A DNA stretch of 64,000 nt from NCBI GenBank assembly GCA_965197495.1, contig OZ240210.1, forward strand, positions 7,812,001 through 7,876,000, in the 5' to 3' direction. Shown here one piece after another: positions 1-8,762 of the stretch. Positions within the stretch are counted from its first letter, which is position 1. Each line of letters opens with the position of its first letter. This stretch comes from SMYC01 sp965197495. Its GTDB lineage: Bacteria > Acidobacteriota > Vicinamibacteria > Marinacidobacterales > SMYC01. Made by a program: the position numbers and the translations under genes. Below the pieces are notes generated by a model. That model was not told the origin of the DNA. It was given only the letters and a program-made list of their open reading frames with translations, and did no database searches.

Positions 1-221
1 GGCGGACCGGAGACGTTCTCTGGGAGATGCGCACGAATTCCGGCATCACCGGCGTTCCGAGCTCCTTCGCCGTGGACGGCGTGCAGTACATCGCGGTGCA
101 GTCCGGCTGGGGCGTCGACGCGCAGAAGATGCATTCGAGCCTCAACGTGTTGCGAGGTGAGCATACGGAAGTCCCTCAAGGCGGCGTTCTCTGGGTGTTC
201 GCACTGAATCTGACGCGCTGA
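1..221 (+). CDS. PQQ-dependent dehydrogenase, C-terminal fragment
   Basis: The reading frame is already open at the window edge, so only about 72 C-terminal residues are visible. They include TGDVLWEMRTNSGITG, then a short strand and AVQSGWGVDAQ. This is the last blade of the eight-bladed propeller of quinoprotein alcohol dehydrogenases (methanol/ethanol dehydrogenase type), where a TG-x-VLWE strand is followed by a GIxGxP turn. Such enzymes oxidise alcohols in the periplasm with PQQ and pass electrons to a cytochrome c. The active site and signal peptide lie outside the window, so the substrate cannot be judged. The sulfatase gene starts 10 bases downstream on the same strand and may be co-transcribed. 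Confidence 0.7.
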   Translation, partial: RTGDVLWEMRTNSGITGVPSSFAVDGVQYIAVQSGWGVDAQKMHSSLNVLRGEHTEVPQGGVLWVFALNLTR

Positions 222-231
222 AAGGGGATCG

Positions 232-1890
232 ATGAAATCGCGATGCATGTGGATTCTTGCGCTCACGGGTGCTACCGCTTGCGCCCCGGAGCGCATCGAA
301 ACGGAAAAGCGCCCCAACTTTCTCGTTATCCTGGCCGACGATCTCGGCTATTCCGATCTCGGCATCCTGAGAAGCGAAATCCGCACACCGAACATCGACG
401 CGCTCGCCGCCGAGGGCGTGCTCCTCACGAATTATCACGTCTCGCCAAGTTGCTCGCCGACGCGGGCGATGCTCTTGACGGGAACGGATACCCATCCCGC
501 GGGCCTCGGCACGATGGCGGGCGATGCGGACGAGAAACAGGAAGGACACCCGGGCTACGAAGGCTACTTGAGCGATCGCGTGGTGTCTGTGGCTAGTCTC
601 TTGCGCGATGCGGGCTATCACACCTATATGGCCGGCAAGTGGCATCTCGGCGTCTTGCCGCACTTGTCGCCAGAAAAGCGCGGGTTCGAGAAAGCCTTCG
701 CTATCATCGCTGGCGGCGCCAGCCACTTCGGCGACGCGGCCCCTCTTCTAGAAGGGTACCCCACCGCCTACCGCGAGAACGGTACAGACGTCTCGATCCC
801 CGAAGACTTCTACTCGTCGGATTTCTACACCGACAAGCTCATCGAATATCTGGAGGAAGGAGCCCAGGACGGCCAGCCTTTTTTCGTTTATGCGGCCTAT
901 ACGGCGCCCCATTGGCCGCTTCATGTACCCGACGACTACATCGATCGCTATCGCGGTGTCTATGATGACGGCTATGACGCCCTTCGCGCAAAACGTGTGC
1001 AGAATCTCATCGATGGCCACGTGATTCCCGACGTGCCCGTTCCCGATCGAGTCGATTGGGTCCGGGCTTGGGATTCTCTCGACGAGGAGCGAAAGCGGTT
1101 CGAGGCTCGACGGATGGAGATCTACGCCGCCATGGTCGAGAGCTTGGACGACAATATTGGCCGGCTGCTCGACTACTTGAAGCGCACGGGCCAATACGAG
1201 AACACGGTCATCATCTTCTCCTCCGATAACGGCGCCGAGGGAAACCAAATCGGCACCATGTACGACAACGAAGATTGGATTCCGACGCGCTTCGACAATC
1301 GCTACGAGAACATGGGGCGCCTCGGCTCTTATGTTTGGACGGGTCCCGGTTGGGCGCAAGCGCAGAGCGCGCCTTTTCGATTGTTCAAGACACTCACGAC
1401 GGAAGGCGGCACGCGCACGCCCGCGATCCTGCGCTACGGCGCGTTCGGGCACCGAGGTCATCGCATGGGTACCTTTGCTTCGGTCAAGGATGTCGCGCCG
1501 ACGCTTCTGGAGCTCGCTGGGGTGGAACATCCGAGCGTCTATGACGGCCGCGGGGTAGCGCCGATGCAAGGTCGGTCCATGGTGTCGTTTCTTTCGGGGG
1601 AAACGGACAGTATCCACGGTGACGACGCCGTGATGGGTTGGGAGCTTTTTGGACGGCGCGCGATCTTGAAAGGCGATTGGAAGCTCGTTTGGCTGTGGGA
1701 GCCTTATGGCACGGAGCGTTGGGAGCTCTTCGATCTTTCGAGCGACCCCTCGGAGTCGCACGATCTTTCGGAAGAAGCGCCGGAGAAGCTACAAGAGCTT
1801 CTGCGCGAGTGGGAGGACTACGTGCGCGAGAACCACGTCATTCTCCCGGGCCGCGACATGGGATATGGGCTCGTCGACGGCACGCGCTGA
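232..1890 (+). CDS. Arylsulfatase-type sulfatase, probable lipoprotein
   Basis: This 552-residue protein is a formylglycine-dependent sulfatase that hydrolyses sulfate esters. The signature CSPTR lies at residues 74-78, and Cys74 would be converted to formylglycine. Metal ligands D36-D37 (ILADDLG) and D332-N333 (SSDNGAEG) are present, as are K136 and H138 (GKWHLG) and H227. The N-terminus is hydrophobic and ends in TAC at residue 17, compatible with a lipoprotein signal, so it probably acts in the periplasm. An AAGGGG ribosome-binding site sits just before the ATG. The gene follows the quinoprotein gene by 10 bases and converges on the kinase pseudogene with a 5-base gap. Substrate is unknown. 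An anaerobic sulfatase-maturing enzyme or FGE is not seen in the window. Confidence 0.9.
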   Translation: MKSRCMWILALTGATACAPERIETEKRPNFLVILADDLGYSDLGILRSEIRTPNIDALAAEGVLLTNYHVSPSCSPTRAMLLTGTDTHPAGLGTMAGDADEKQEGHPGYEGYLSDRVVSVASLLRDAGYHTYMAGKWHLGVLPHLSPEKRGFEKAFAIIAGGASHFGDAAPLLEGYPTAYRENGTDVSIPEDFYSSDFYTDKLIEYLEEGAQDGQPFFVYAAYTAPHWPLHVPDDYIDRYRGVYDDGYDALRAKRVQNLIDGHVIPDVPVPDRVDWVRAWDSLDEERKRFEARRMEIYAAMVESLDDNIGRLLDYLKRTGQYENTVIIFSSDNGAEGNQIGTMYDNEDWIPTRFDNRYENMGRLGSYVWTGPGWAQAQSAPFRLFKTLTTEGGTRTPAILRYGAFGHRGHRMGTFASVKDVAPTLLELAGVEHPSVYDGRGVAPMQGRSMVSFLSGETDSIHGDDAVMGWELFGRRAILKGDWKLVWLWEPYGTERWELFDLSSDPSESHDLSEEAPEKLQELLREWEDYVRENHVILPGRDMGYGLVDGTR

Positions 1891-1895
1891 GCGCC

Positions 1896-3784
1896 TCACT
1901 TCGCCGTTGGGACGAGTCGCTGGAGCTCTTCGATCCAGTTCGTCACGAACTGAATGGCTGGGCGATCGTCAGGGTCTTGCTCCGCGTTGACGACAAAGAC
2001 GAAGCGCTCGCCATCCGGCATGACGTCCCAGTTCCGGCCGCTACCGCCAGCGCCGCCCCGAGGCACTTTGGTTGGCACCTCGAACAGGGCGCGAGGCGAG
2101 CTCACCTGGAGCTCGGGCTCCAGTCGCACCTCAACCGAGACGACGCCACCAGAGAGAGCCTCATAGAAAATCTCGCCGGCCGGAGACCATATCGGGAACA
2201 ATCCGGCATTGCGCGAGATTTGACCTCTTTCACCGGGGCCGGGAAACGGCTGAAAACGGCAAAGAGCGTCGTCCCCTCCACATAAACGAGATGACCGGTC
2301 GGCAGATATCGAGCATCGGCCCCACCCCGGATCAGGGTCTTCCGTTCTCCCGTGTCGAGTCGCTCGACCACTATCGACGCTTCGTCCCAGACTGAGCCCT
2401 CGCCAAGTGTGAAGAGTAGAACCTTTCCACCGTCCAGCTTTCTTGGTCCGACGGCCAATCCTTCCAGTCCAGCGACGAGTGGCCGCGGTTCGCCGCCGTT
2501 TGCCGGGACCTCGAAGATACCGGCCTCTCCTTGGCTGAAGACGATCGTCCCGTCCGCGGCCCAGCTCGCGCCGAAAGAGCTCTCCGCCTCGCACAGCGTT
2601 ATCGGTGTGCCTCCTGAGGTGGGAATCTTCTTCAAGTACCCATCCGCCAAAAAGCCGATCCAGCCGCCATCGGGGGAGAAGAAAGGCTCGCTCGCGTTCT
2701 CCGTACCGCGGATCGGCACGGCGTCGGTTTGATCGAGTTGTCGTAGGAAAAGCTGACCGTTGGCGTTGTAGACCAAGTGGGTTCCGAGAGGCGACAGCGC
2801 GAGCGCGTGACGACTTGTGTTGCTGAGGTTGCTGTCCTCGGGGGGCGCAATTTCGAAACGACGCAAGGGCCGGGGCGGTGTAGGCTTCGTTTGCCAAGTG
2901 ACGAATCCGACCGCTGCGCTGAGGCCGATGACGGCGGCCGCGGAAATCAACCAAAAGCGGCGGAGGATCGTCGGGAGCGAGCTCGAGGGGCTCGGACGCG
3001 TCAAGAGTGCTTCGAGCTCGAATCCGAGGTCACCGATATCGCGGCGGCGTTTCCGTGGATCCTTTTCGAGGCATCGGGCGAGAAGCTCCCGCACCCCGCT
3101 GGGAAGCGCTTACAAATCCGGCTCGCTCTTGATCACCGAAGCCATCGTGTCGGCGACGTCTTCTCCTTGGAAGAGCTGCCGTCCCGTGAGCATCTCGTAG
3201 AGGGCGGCGCCGAACGAGAAAACATCGCTACGCTTGTCGACGCGACGTCCCCGCGCCTGCTCCGGGCTCATGTAAGCAGCCGTGCCGAGGATGGCGCCCG
3301 CGCGGGTAGCGTGCGCGCTCAAAGTCGGTGATTGCGACAACGCGACATCGGCCGGCTCGTCCGTAAATGCTTTGGCGAGGCCGAAATCGAGCACTTTGAC
3401 GTCGCCCTCAGGAGTGATCTTGATGTTCGCGGGCTTCAAGTCGCGATGGATGACGCCGCTGTCGTGGGCCGCGGCAACGGCTTCGGCGATCTGGCCAGCG
3501 ATGGCGACGGCCTCGGGGAAGGAGAGGGCGCCTCGCTTCAAGATGTCGGCGAGCGTCTCGCCGGGGACGAGCTCTTGCACGATGAATTTCACATCGCCGG
3601 ATTTTTCGAGCCCGTAAATGGCGGCGTTGCGTGGATGGTTGAGAGAGGCTAGAAGCTCGGCCTCCCGTTCGAAGCGCGCCATCCGTTGCGCGTCCCGGGC
3701 AAAGGCTTCGGGTAGCACTTTGATGGCTACCTCACGCTTGAGCTTGAGGTCGCGGGCACGATAGACCTCACCCGGTATACTCAA
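1896..3784 (-). pseudogene. Ser/Thr protein kinase with beta-propeller domain, multiply disrupted
   Basis: The minus strand encodes a PknB-type kinase (IHRDLKPANIKI catalytic loop, DFGLAKAF magnesium loop), one membrane helix (LISAAAVIGLSAAVGFV) and PD40/TolB-like propeller strands. The gene is broken in several ways. The 5' end starts at GEVYRARD, so the glycine-rich ATP loop is missing. An in-frame TAA at 3110-3112 separates the kinase domain (3110-3784) from RELLARCLEKDPRKR in the same frame. Near 2240 the frame changes and the propeller jumps from an early to a late strand (LFAV to FPGPGERGQIS), implying an internal deletion as well. Intact relatives are several hundred residues longer. 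These fusions are typical of acidobacteria. No function is expected. Confidence 0.85.
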
Positions 3785-3955
3785 ATCGTCTTTGAATCAC
3801 AAAGAAACACAAATTTTGTTTTCAACAGGAGTAAGAAGGGTTCAGCTCCCTGTGGAAAAGTGGAAAAGGAGGACGATGGCGCATTTGGAAGGAGGCAGAG
3901 CTTGCAGCTGAGGTTATCCTGACGGAGCTTCAGAACGGTTGTGGGGAAATGAACT

Positions 3956-4993
3956 TCATATTGGGAGTCTTAGTTTTTGGTCTTGGTTCGTGCGACTGCC
4001 CATTGGGATGGAGTTTTCCCTCATGCCTACCGACATGGTTAGGAAACCTTCGTGAGAGACTTCCTCGTTCGCATCGTCGACGACCAAGGACTCCGTAGGC
4101 TCGTGCTCCGGCTGGTTGACCAAGCGCGGCCGTTCGAACTTCAGATCCACGCCAACGGTGCCCGACATCGAGCAGATCCCCCGGTGGATGAGCCCGTGAT
4201 GGATGCGACATAGAGAGATCAAATTTCCCATCTCGTCGCTTCCCAGGTGACTTCGAAACTCGATGTGATGCACGTCGAGCATCTTCCGCATCGTGCACGC
4301 CGGAAATCTGCACGCCCACCCGTCGCGATCGAGCACAGCGTTGCGCACCGAAGCCGCAAGCCCTTTTTCGTCCTCCGTCTCTTGCGTCGAAGCGCCGTTC
4401 TCGTTCGCGAGGGGAAGGTGCGTGCCGAGGAGCTCCGCGAGGGACGCCTCCAGCACTTGCCACTTCTCGAGCTCGGTACCGCTCAATCGCTCCACCAGCT
4501 CGTAGGTGTCGTGCCACATCTCCAAGACTTCGACCGGCATCGAGATCGTGACCGTGGCGAATGCGCCGGAGCCCCTTCCATCATGGCGCCGCACTTCCTT
4601 CTCGAGGTCACGATTCGACAGCACGCGAGCTTTCGCGAGCCACTCCTCTTCCGTATCCGGCGACGCCACCGCAACGATCTCTCTCGCCTTAGTCCAGCTC
4701 AGCTTACCGGCATCGAACTCCGCGCGAATGGCCGGCAGGTTCTCGAGCCGCTCGGCAATGAAAACCAGATACCAAGCCTTGCGCGGCTTGATGCCGACGA
4801 GCTCCATTGCGTAGTCGCCCAGCGACGAAAACCCGCGAGTTCTATAAAGCTGCCGCCGATCGATCTCGAGCAACCAATAAGCGATGTTCCGCTCCTCGAG
4901 ATGGTGGCGGTTGGCCGCCTCGATGAGATGGGACTCGATTTGTTCGACGGAAAGGACGGGCTCGAGCCCGACCGATTGAGAGAGAGCGCTCAT
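3956..4993 (-). CDS. HNH endonuclease-domain protein
   Basis: This protein of about 345 residues has a helical N-terminal region and, near residues 225-275, an HNH nuclease domain: AVLDRDGWACRFPACT, then DVHHIEFRSHLG and LISLCRIHHGLIHRG. The paired cysteines, the HH of DVHH and the final HH are the metal and catalytic residues of this fold. Similar DUF222-like HNH proteins are abundant in actinobacteria and acidobacteria and often sit in mobile or duplicated loci; their role is poorly known. I chose the ATG at 4993 rather than the longer frame to 5032 because AGGAGG lies about 6 bases upstream of it. It diverges from the HTH gene at 5077. The C-terminal ~70 residues are low in recognisable structure. 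Confidence 0.8.
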   Translation of the reverse strand: MSALSQSVGLEPVLSVEQIESHLIEAANRHHLEERNIAYWLLEIDRRQLYRTRGFSSLGDYAMELVGIKPRKAWYLVFIAERLENLPAIRAEFDAGKLSWTKAREIVAVASPDTEEEWLAKARVLSNRDLEKEVRRHDGRGSGAFATVTISMPVEVLEMWHDTYELVERLSGTELEKWQVLEASLAELLGTHLPLANENGASTQETEDEKGLAASVRNAVLDRDGWACRFPACTMRKMLDVHHIEFRSHLGSDEMGNLISLCRIHHGLIHRGICSMSGTVGVDLKFERPRLVNQPEHEPTESLVVDDANEEVSHEGFLTMSVGMRENSIPMGSRTNQDQKLRLPI

Positions 4994-5076
4994 AAATGCC
5001 TCCTGGCATGTAGATTTGGGAGGACAGCGCACGCGGGTCCTAGAACAACTGACTCGCCATCCTAAGTGAAACTATA

Positions 5077-5412
5077 GTGAATGTGCAGGACGATGTCGAG
5101 ACGTCCGAGCAAGCGTCGGGCTCGGAGAGCCTCACGCGCGAGTGCCCGCTACAACTCGAGCCGGCCGAAGAAGCGACTGGAGCGTTTCTCAGGGCGGCGC
5201 GTCAGGCGATGGGACTCGAGTTGGCAACGATCTCCAAAGAGACGAAAATCGGACGTTCCATGCTCGAATATATCGAGAACGAGAGACTTGACCGCCTCCC
5301 GGCCACGGTCTATTTGCGCAATTTCACCAGGCAATTCGCTCGTTCTTTCGGGCTCGACGAAGATCAGGTCTCGACGACTTACTTGGAGCGCATCCACCGC
5401 CAGAAAGAGTAG
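5077..5412 (+). CDS. RodZ-like helix-turn-helix protein (cytoplasmic domain only)
   Basis: The 111-residue product contains an HTH_25-type domain from about residue 33: FLRAARQAMGLELATISKET, then MLEYIENERLDRLPATVYLR and FTRQFARSFGLD. This is the N-terminal domain of RodZ, which binds MreB in cell-shape control. No membrane helix or C-terminal periplasmic domain follows, so this is either a short RodZ-type paralogue or a stand-alone regulator. The start is uncertain: the GTG at 5077 has no clear ribosome-binding site, and the first 25 residues are acidic and not part of the fold. A terminator-like hairpin follows the stop. Confidence 0.7.
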   Translation: MNVQDDVETSEQASGSESLTRECPLQLEPAEEATGAFLRAARQAMGLELATISKETKIGRSMLEYIENERLDRLPATVYLRNFTRQFARSFGLDEDQVSTTYLERIHRQKE

Positions 5413-5418
5413 TACCCC

Positions 5419-5450
5419 CGCCTTCGCCCTTCGGGCTTCGGCGAGGTTTT
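5419..5450 (+). terminator. Probable intrinsic terminator after the HTH gene
   Basis: Directly after the stop codon lies a GC-rich hairpin made of CGCC and GCCC pairing with GGGC and GGCG, with symmetric TTC internal loops, followed by AGG and TTTT. The position, seven bases after the stop, fits transcription termination before the glycosyltransferase gene. Confidence 0.55.
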
Positions 5451-5497
5451 CAACTGCGCTGAACTCCCTCGCAAGCTGTTATAGTTAGCAGCTTTGG

Positions 5498-6205
5498 ATG
5501 GGAGGTCCTCTTTTGCCCACGCTCTCCGTGGTCATTCCGTGCTACAACGAGGCGCTTACGATCGAGACGATCGTGGACGCGATTTCGAAGAGCGAGATCG
5601 AGGATCTCGAGATTCTCGTGGTGGATGACTACTCGACGGACGGAACCCGCGACAAGCTGCGTGAGATCCAAGAGAAACGTTCGATCGAAGTCGTGCTCCA
5701 CGAGCGCAACATGGGCAAAGGCGCTGCGCTCCGCACCGGATTCGCACGCGCGACGGGCGATATCGTCATCGTTCAGGATGCCGACCTCGAATACGATCCC
5801 CGCGACTACCCGAAGCTCATCGCACCCATCCTGGAAGGGAAGGCCGATGTCGTCTTCGGCTCGCGCTTCGCGGGCGGCGAGACACATCGGGTGCTCTACT
5901 TCTGGCACTACGCGGCAAACAAGTTTCTGACGCTCACGTCCAACATGTTCACGAACTTGAACCTCACGGATATGGAAACTTGCTACAAGGCGTTTCGGCG
6001 CGAGGTCATCCAATCCATCGAGATCTGCGAGAACCGCTTCGGCTTCGAGCCCGAGGTCACCGCCAAGGTAGCGCGCAAGGGTTGCCGCATCTACGAGGTG
6101 GGCATCTCCTATTCGGGACGCACCTATGCCGAGGGCAAGAAGATCGGTTGGCGCGACGGCGTCCGTGCTTTGTGGTGCATCTTTCGCTACAACGTTTTTG
6201 GTTGA
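5498..6205 (+). CDS. Family 2 glycosyltransferase (polyprenyl-phosphate sugar transferase type)
   Basis: This cytoplasmic GT-A enzyme of about 230 residues has the N-terminal nucleotide-sugar fold SVVIPCYNE, the acidic VVDDYSTDGT strand and the metal-binding QDADLEYDP (DxD) motif near residue 90. The later region (NRFGFEPEVTAKVAR) is typical of bacterial dolichol-phosphate mannosyltransferase-like enzymes without membrane helices. It probably loads a sugar onto undecaprenyl phosphate for envelope glycans. The start could be the ATG at 5498, but the in-frame TTG at 5513 is better placed, 7 bases after GGAGG (5501-5505), and gives the family's usual N-terminus. Its 3' end overlaps the convergent homocysteine methyltransferase gene by 19 bases. 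Confidence 0.85.
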   Translation: MGGPLLPTLSVVIPCYNEALTIETIVDAISKSEIEDLEILVVDDYSTDGTRDKLREIQEKRSIEVVLHERNMGKGAALRTGFARATGDIVIVQDADLEYDPRDYPKLIAPILEGKADVVFGSRFAGGETHRVLYFWHYAANKFLTLTSNMFTNLNLTDMETCYKAFRREVIQSIEICENRFGFEPEVTAKVARKGCRIYEVGISYSGRTYAEGKKIGWRDGVRALWCIFRYNVFG

Positions 6206-7104
6206 AGCGTTGCGGTGATGGCGCGGATTGTCTCGGGCGTCGTCCGGCAACACCCCCCAATGAGACGCGCGCCGAGCTCATGCCACTCCCGCACGGAAGC
6301 GACGATGGACGTTGCCCCCTGCGCTTTACGCCACACATGGCGCGCGCCGTCCCAGGTTTCACCTCCATTGGGATAAGCCAAAAGCGGTTTGTCGCTCACG
6401 CCTCGAGCCGAACGCAAAAGGCCTGACACAAATTGGGGCGGGGTGCAGTTGACGCCGACTGCGATCACCCTAGGGGACGCGCCCATGAGTCGAACGCACT
6501 CTGCGAAGGACTCCCCATGGCAGAGCTCGGTGTTGCCCCGGCAACTGAAGCTGACCCAAGCCGGCACGTCGCCGTCCTCGTCGAGTAGAGCGAGGATGGC
6601 TTCCGCTTCCACCGCGGCCGGGATGGTCTCGAAGGCGAGCAGATCGGGGCCGGCGCTCACGAGCACTTCGAGCCGCCGGCGGTGAAACGCGACGAGCTCG
6701 TCCTTGGTCAACCCGTAATCGCCTCGATATTCCGAGCCGTCATGAAGGATAGCGCCGTAGCAGCCGATCGACGCGGCCACGATTCCCGAGCCGTGCTCGT
6801 CACGGGCTCGGCGGGCGAGCTCCACCGAAAGCCGCAACAAGCGTTCCGATTCGGTATCATCGATCCCATGGGCACGAAACCCCGCGAAGCTCGCTTGATA
6901 GCTTGCGCTCGTGGCCACGTCCGCACCCGCCCGGAAATAGTCGCCGTGGAGCGCCTGGATCACTTCGGGCGCGTCGATGAGAAGCTTCGCCGACCAAAGC
7001 GGGTCGTCGAGGTTTGCCCCGCGCCGCTCGAGCTCCGTCGCGAGTGCTCCGTCCAGAACGACGTGCCCTTTGGCGCTGAGGATTGACGCGAGCGGATTGT
7101 GCAT
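6187..7104 (-). CDS. mmuM: Homocysteine S-methyltransferase
   Basis: The 305-residue protein is a zinc-dependent methyltransferase that makes methionine from homocysteine, using S-methylmethionine or SAM as donor. The substrate-binding start VVLDGALATELERRGA and the three zinc cysteines (Cys220 in GVNCTPP, Cys285-Cys286 in GGCCRTTP) are present. Length and layout match MmuM rather than the much larger MetH. No S-methylmethionine permease is adjacent, so the methyl donor is not clear from context. It converges with the glycosyltransferase gene and diverges from xylB. Confidence 0.9.
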   Translation of the reverse strand: MHNPLASILSAKGHVVLDGALATELERRGANLDDPLWSAKLLIDAPEVIQALHGDYFRAGADVATSASYQASFAGFRAHGIDDTESERLLRLSVELARRARDEHGSGIVAASIGCYGAILHDGSEYRGDYGLTKDELVAFHRRRLEVLVSAGPDLLAFETIPAAVEAEAILALLDEDGDVPAWVSFSCRGNTELCHGESFAECVRLMGASPRVIAVGVNCTPPQFVSGLLRSARGVSDKPLLAYPNGGETWDGARHVWRKAQGATSIVASVREWHELGARLIGGCCRTTPETIRAITATLQPKTL

Positions 7105-7237
7105 GACGCCTGATTTTACATCTGGATCCGTTGTTAGTCCCCTGTATCAGCTACCAGCTGCCAGTACCTGAACCCGATGACGGTGTCCTCCAATTCTCGC
7201 TCAGAAAGCCCGAGAGCTTCATCACCGAAATGCGGAC

Positions 7238-7265
7238 ACTGAAAACTGAAAACTGACAACTGATC
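7238..7265. repeat. Heptanucleotide tandem repeat (ACTGAAA type)
   Basis: Four consecutive 7-base units: ACTGAAA, ACTGAAA, ACTGACA, ACTGATC. It lies in the spacer between the mmuM and xylB starts. It is one of several intergenic heptad repeats in this window, each with its own unit sequence. Confidence 0.8.
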
Positions 7266-7279
7266 CATGATAATGCGCC

Positions 7280-8762
7280 ATGTTTTGTCTCGGCTACGAC
7301 CTCGGGAGCTCTTCCGTGAAGGTCTGTCTTCTCGACGGCGCCTCCGGTCGCGGCGTCGCGCATGCCTGCTATCCCGACCGCGAGATGACGATCGACGCCC
7401 CGAAGCCCGGTTGGGCCGAGCAGGCGCCGGAAACGTGGTGGGAATGCGCGAAGCGTGCGACCGAGCGGCTACTGGAGGGCGCCGACATAGCCGCGCGCGA
7501 TATCAGAGCCATCGGCATCTCCTATCAGATGCATGGGCTCGTTCTCCTCGACCGAGACGGCCGCGTCGTCCGGCCTTCGATCATCTGGTGCGATAGCCGG
7601 GCGGTCGACGTGGGCGCCCGTGCACTCGATGCGCTCGGGGGGACCCGCTGCCTCGAAGCTCTTCTGAACGCGCCCGGAAACTTCACGGCGTCGAAGCTCG
7701 CCTGGGTGCGGGAGAACGAGCCGGCCCATTTCGAGCGCGCCCATACGATGATGCTTCCCGGCGACTATTTCGCGTGGCGGCTCACGGGCCGCGCCGCTAC
7801 GACGATCTCGGGTCTTTCGGAGGGCATCCTCTGGGATTTCTCGAAGCACGAAACGGCCGGATTTCTTCTCGAGCACTTCGCTATTCCGGCGTCGCTCGTC
7901 CCTGATGTGGTCCCGACCTTCGGCGAGCAAGGCCGACTCACGGAAGCCGCCGCCATGGAGCTCGGGCTAAAGGCGGGAACGCCGGTGACGTACCGCGCGG
8001 GCGATCAGCCGAACAACGCGCTCTCCATGGGCGTGCTCGAGCCTGGTGAAATCGCGGCGACCGCCGGAACTTCGGGTGTCGTCTATGGTATCAGCGATAC
8101 CGTACGCGCCGATCGCCGGTCGCGCGTGAATAGCTTTGCTCACGTGAATCATTCAACAGAAGCTACACGGCTCGGGATCTTGCTCTGCATCAACGGGACG
8201 GGGAGTGCTTTTCGTTGGCTTCGCGAAAGGCTCGAAACGGACTATGACACGATGAACGAACTGGCGTCCGAAGTCCCGATTGGCTGCGACGGTCTCTGTT
8301 TTTTTTCCCTTCGGCAATGGTGTCGAGCGCATGCTCAAGAATCGAGACTTGGGTGCGTCCCTGACCCACCTCGATTTCAACACTCACCGCGATGCGCACC
8401 TCGCGCGCGGCGTCCAGGAGGGTGTCGCCTTCGCGTTTCAGTACGGGATGGATGTTCTGGAGGAGGTCGGCATGCGTCCTGCGGTCATCCGTGCGGGGCT
8501 TCAAAACATGTTCTCGAGCCCTGTATTCCGGGAGATTCTGACCTCGACGACCGGCGTGAGCCTCGAGCTCTATCGCACCGACGGCGCCGAAGGCGCAGCG
8601 CGGGGCGCGGCGTTCGGGGTCGGGCACTACGCGTCTTTGTCGGAAGCGTTGACCGGGCTTCGGCGAGACGCGGTTTTTGAGCCTAACCCTGAGCGAGCTT
8701 CGCGATATCGCGAAGCCTATCGTGCGTGGGCGGACGAGCTCACAGAGCGGATGTCGTTGTGA
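7280..8762 (+). pseudogene. xylB: Xylulokinase with a frameshift in a T tract
   Basis: This FGGY-family sugar kinase phosphorylates D-xylulose. It shows the N-terminal phosphate loop DLGSSSVKV, the xylulokinase MHG motif near residues 84-86 and the probable catalytic Asp242 in AGDQPNNA. The frame breaks at the run of eight T at 8299-8306. With seven T the protein reads through as GLCFFPFGNGVERML and continues in the next frame to the TGA at 8760-8762, giving about 494 residues, the usual length. The second half keeps family features (GVQEGVAFAFQ). The break may be a homopolymer sequencing error or a real mutation. The GTG of the symporter overlaps the stop, so the two genes form an operon for pentose uptake and use. 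Confidence 0.85.

Noticed and set aside
748..1761. Long minus-strand frame opposite the sulfatase
   Set aside because: Arg-rich and without any recognisable fold; the plus-strand sulfatase with full motifs explains the region.
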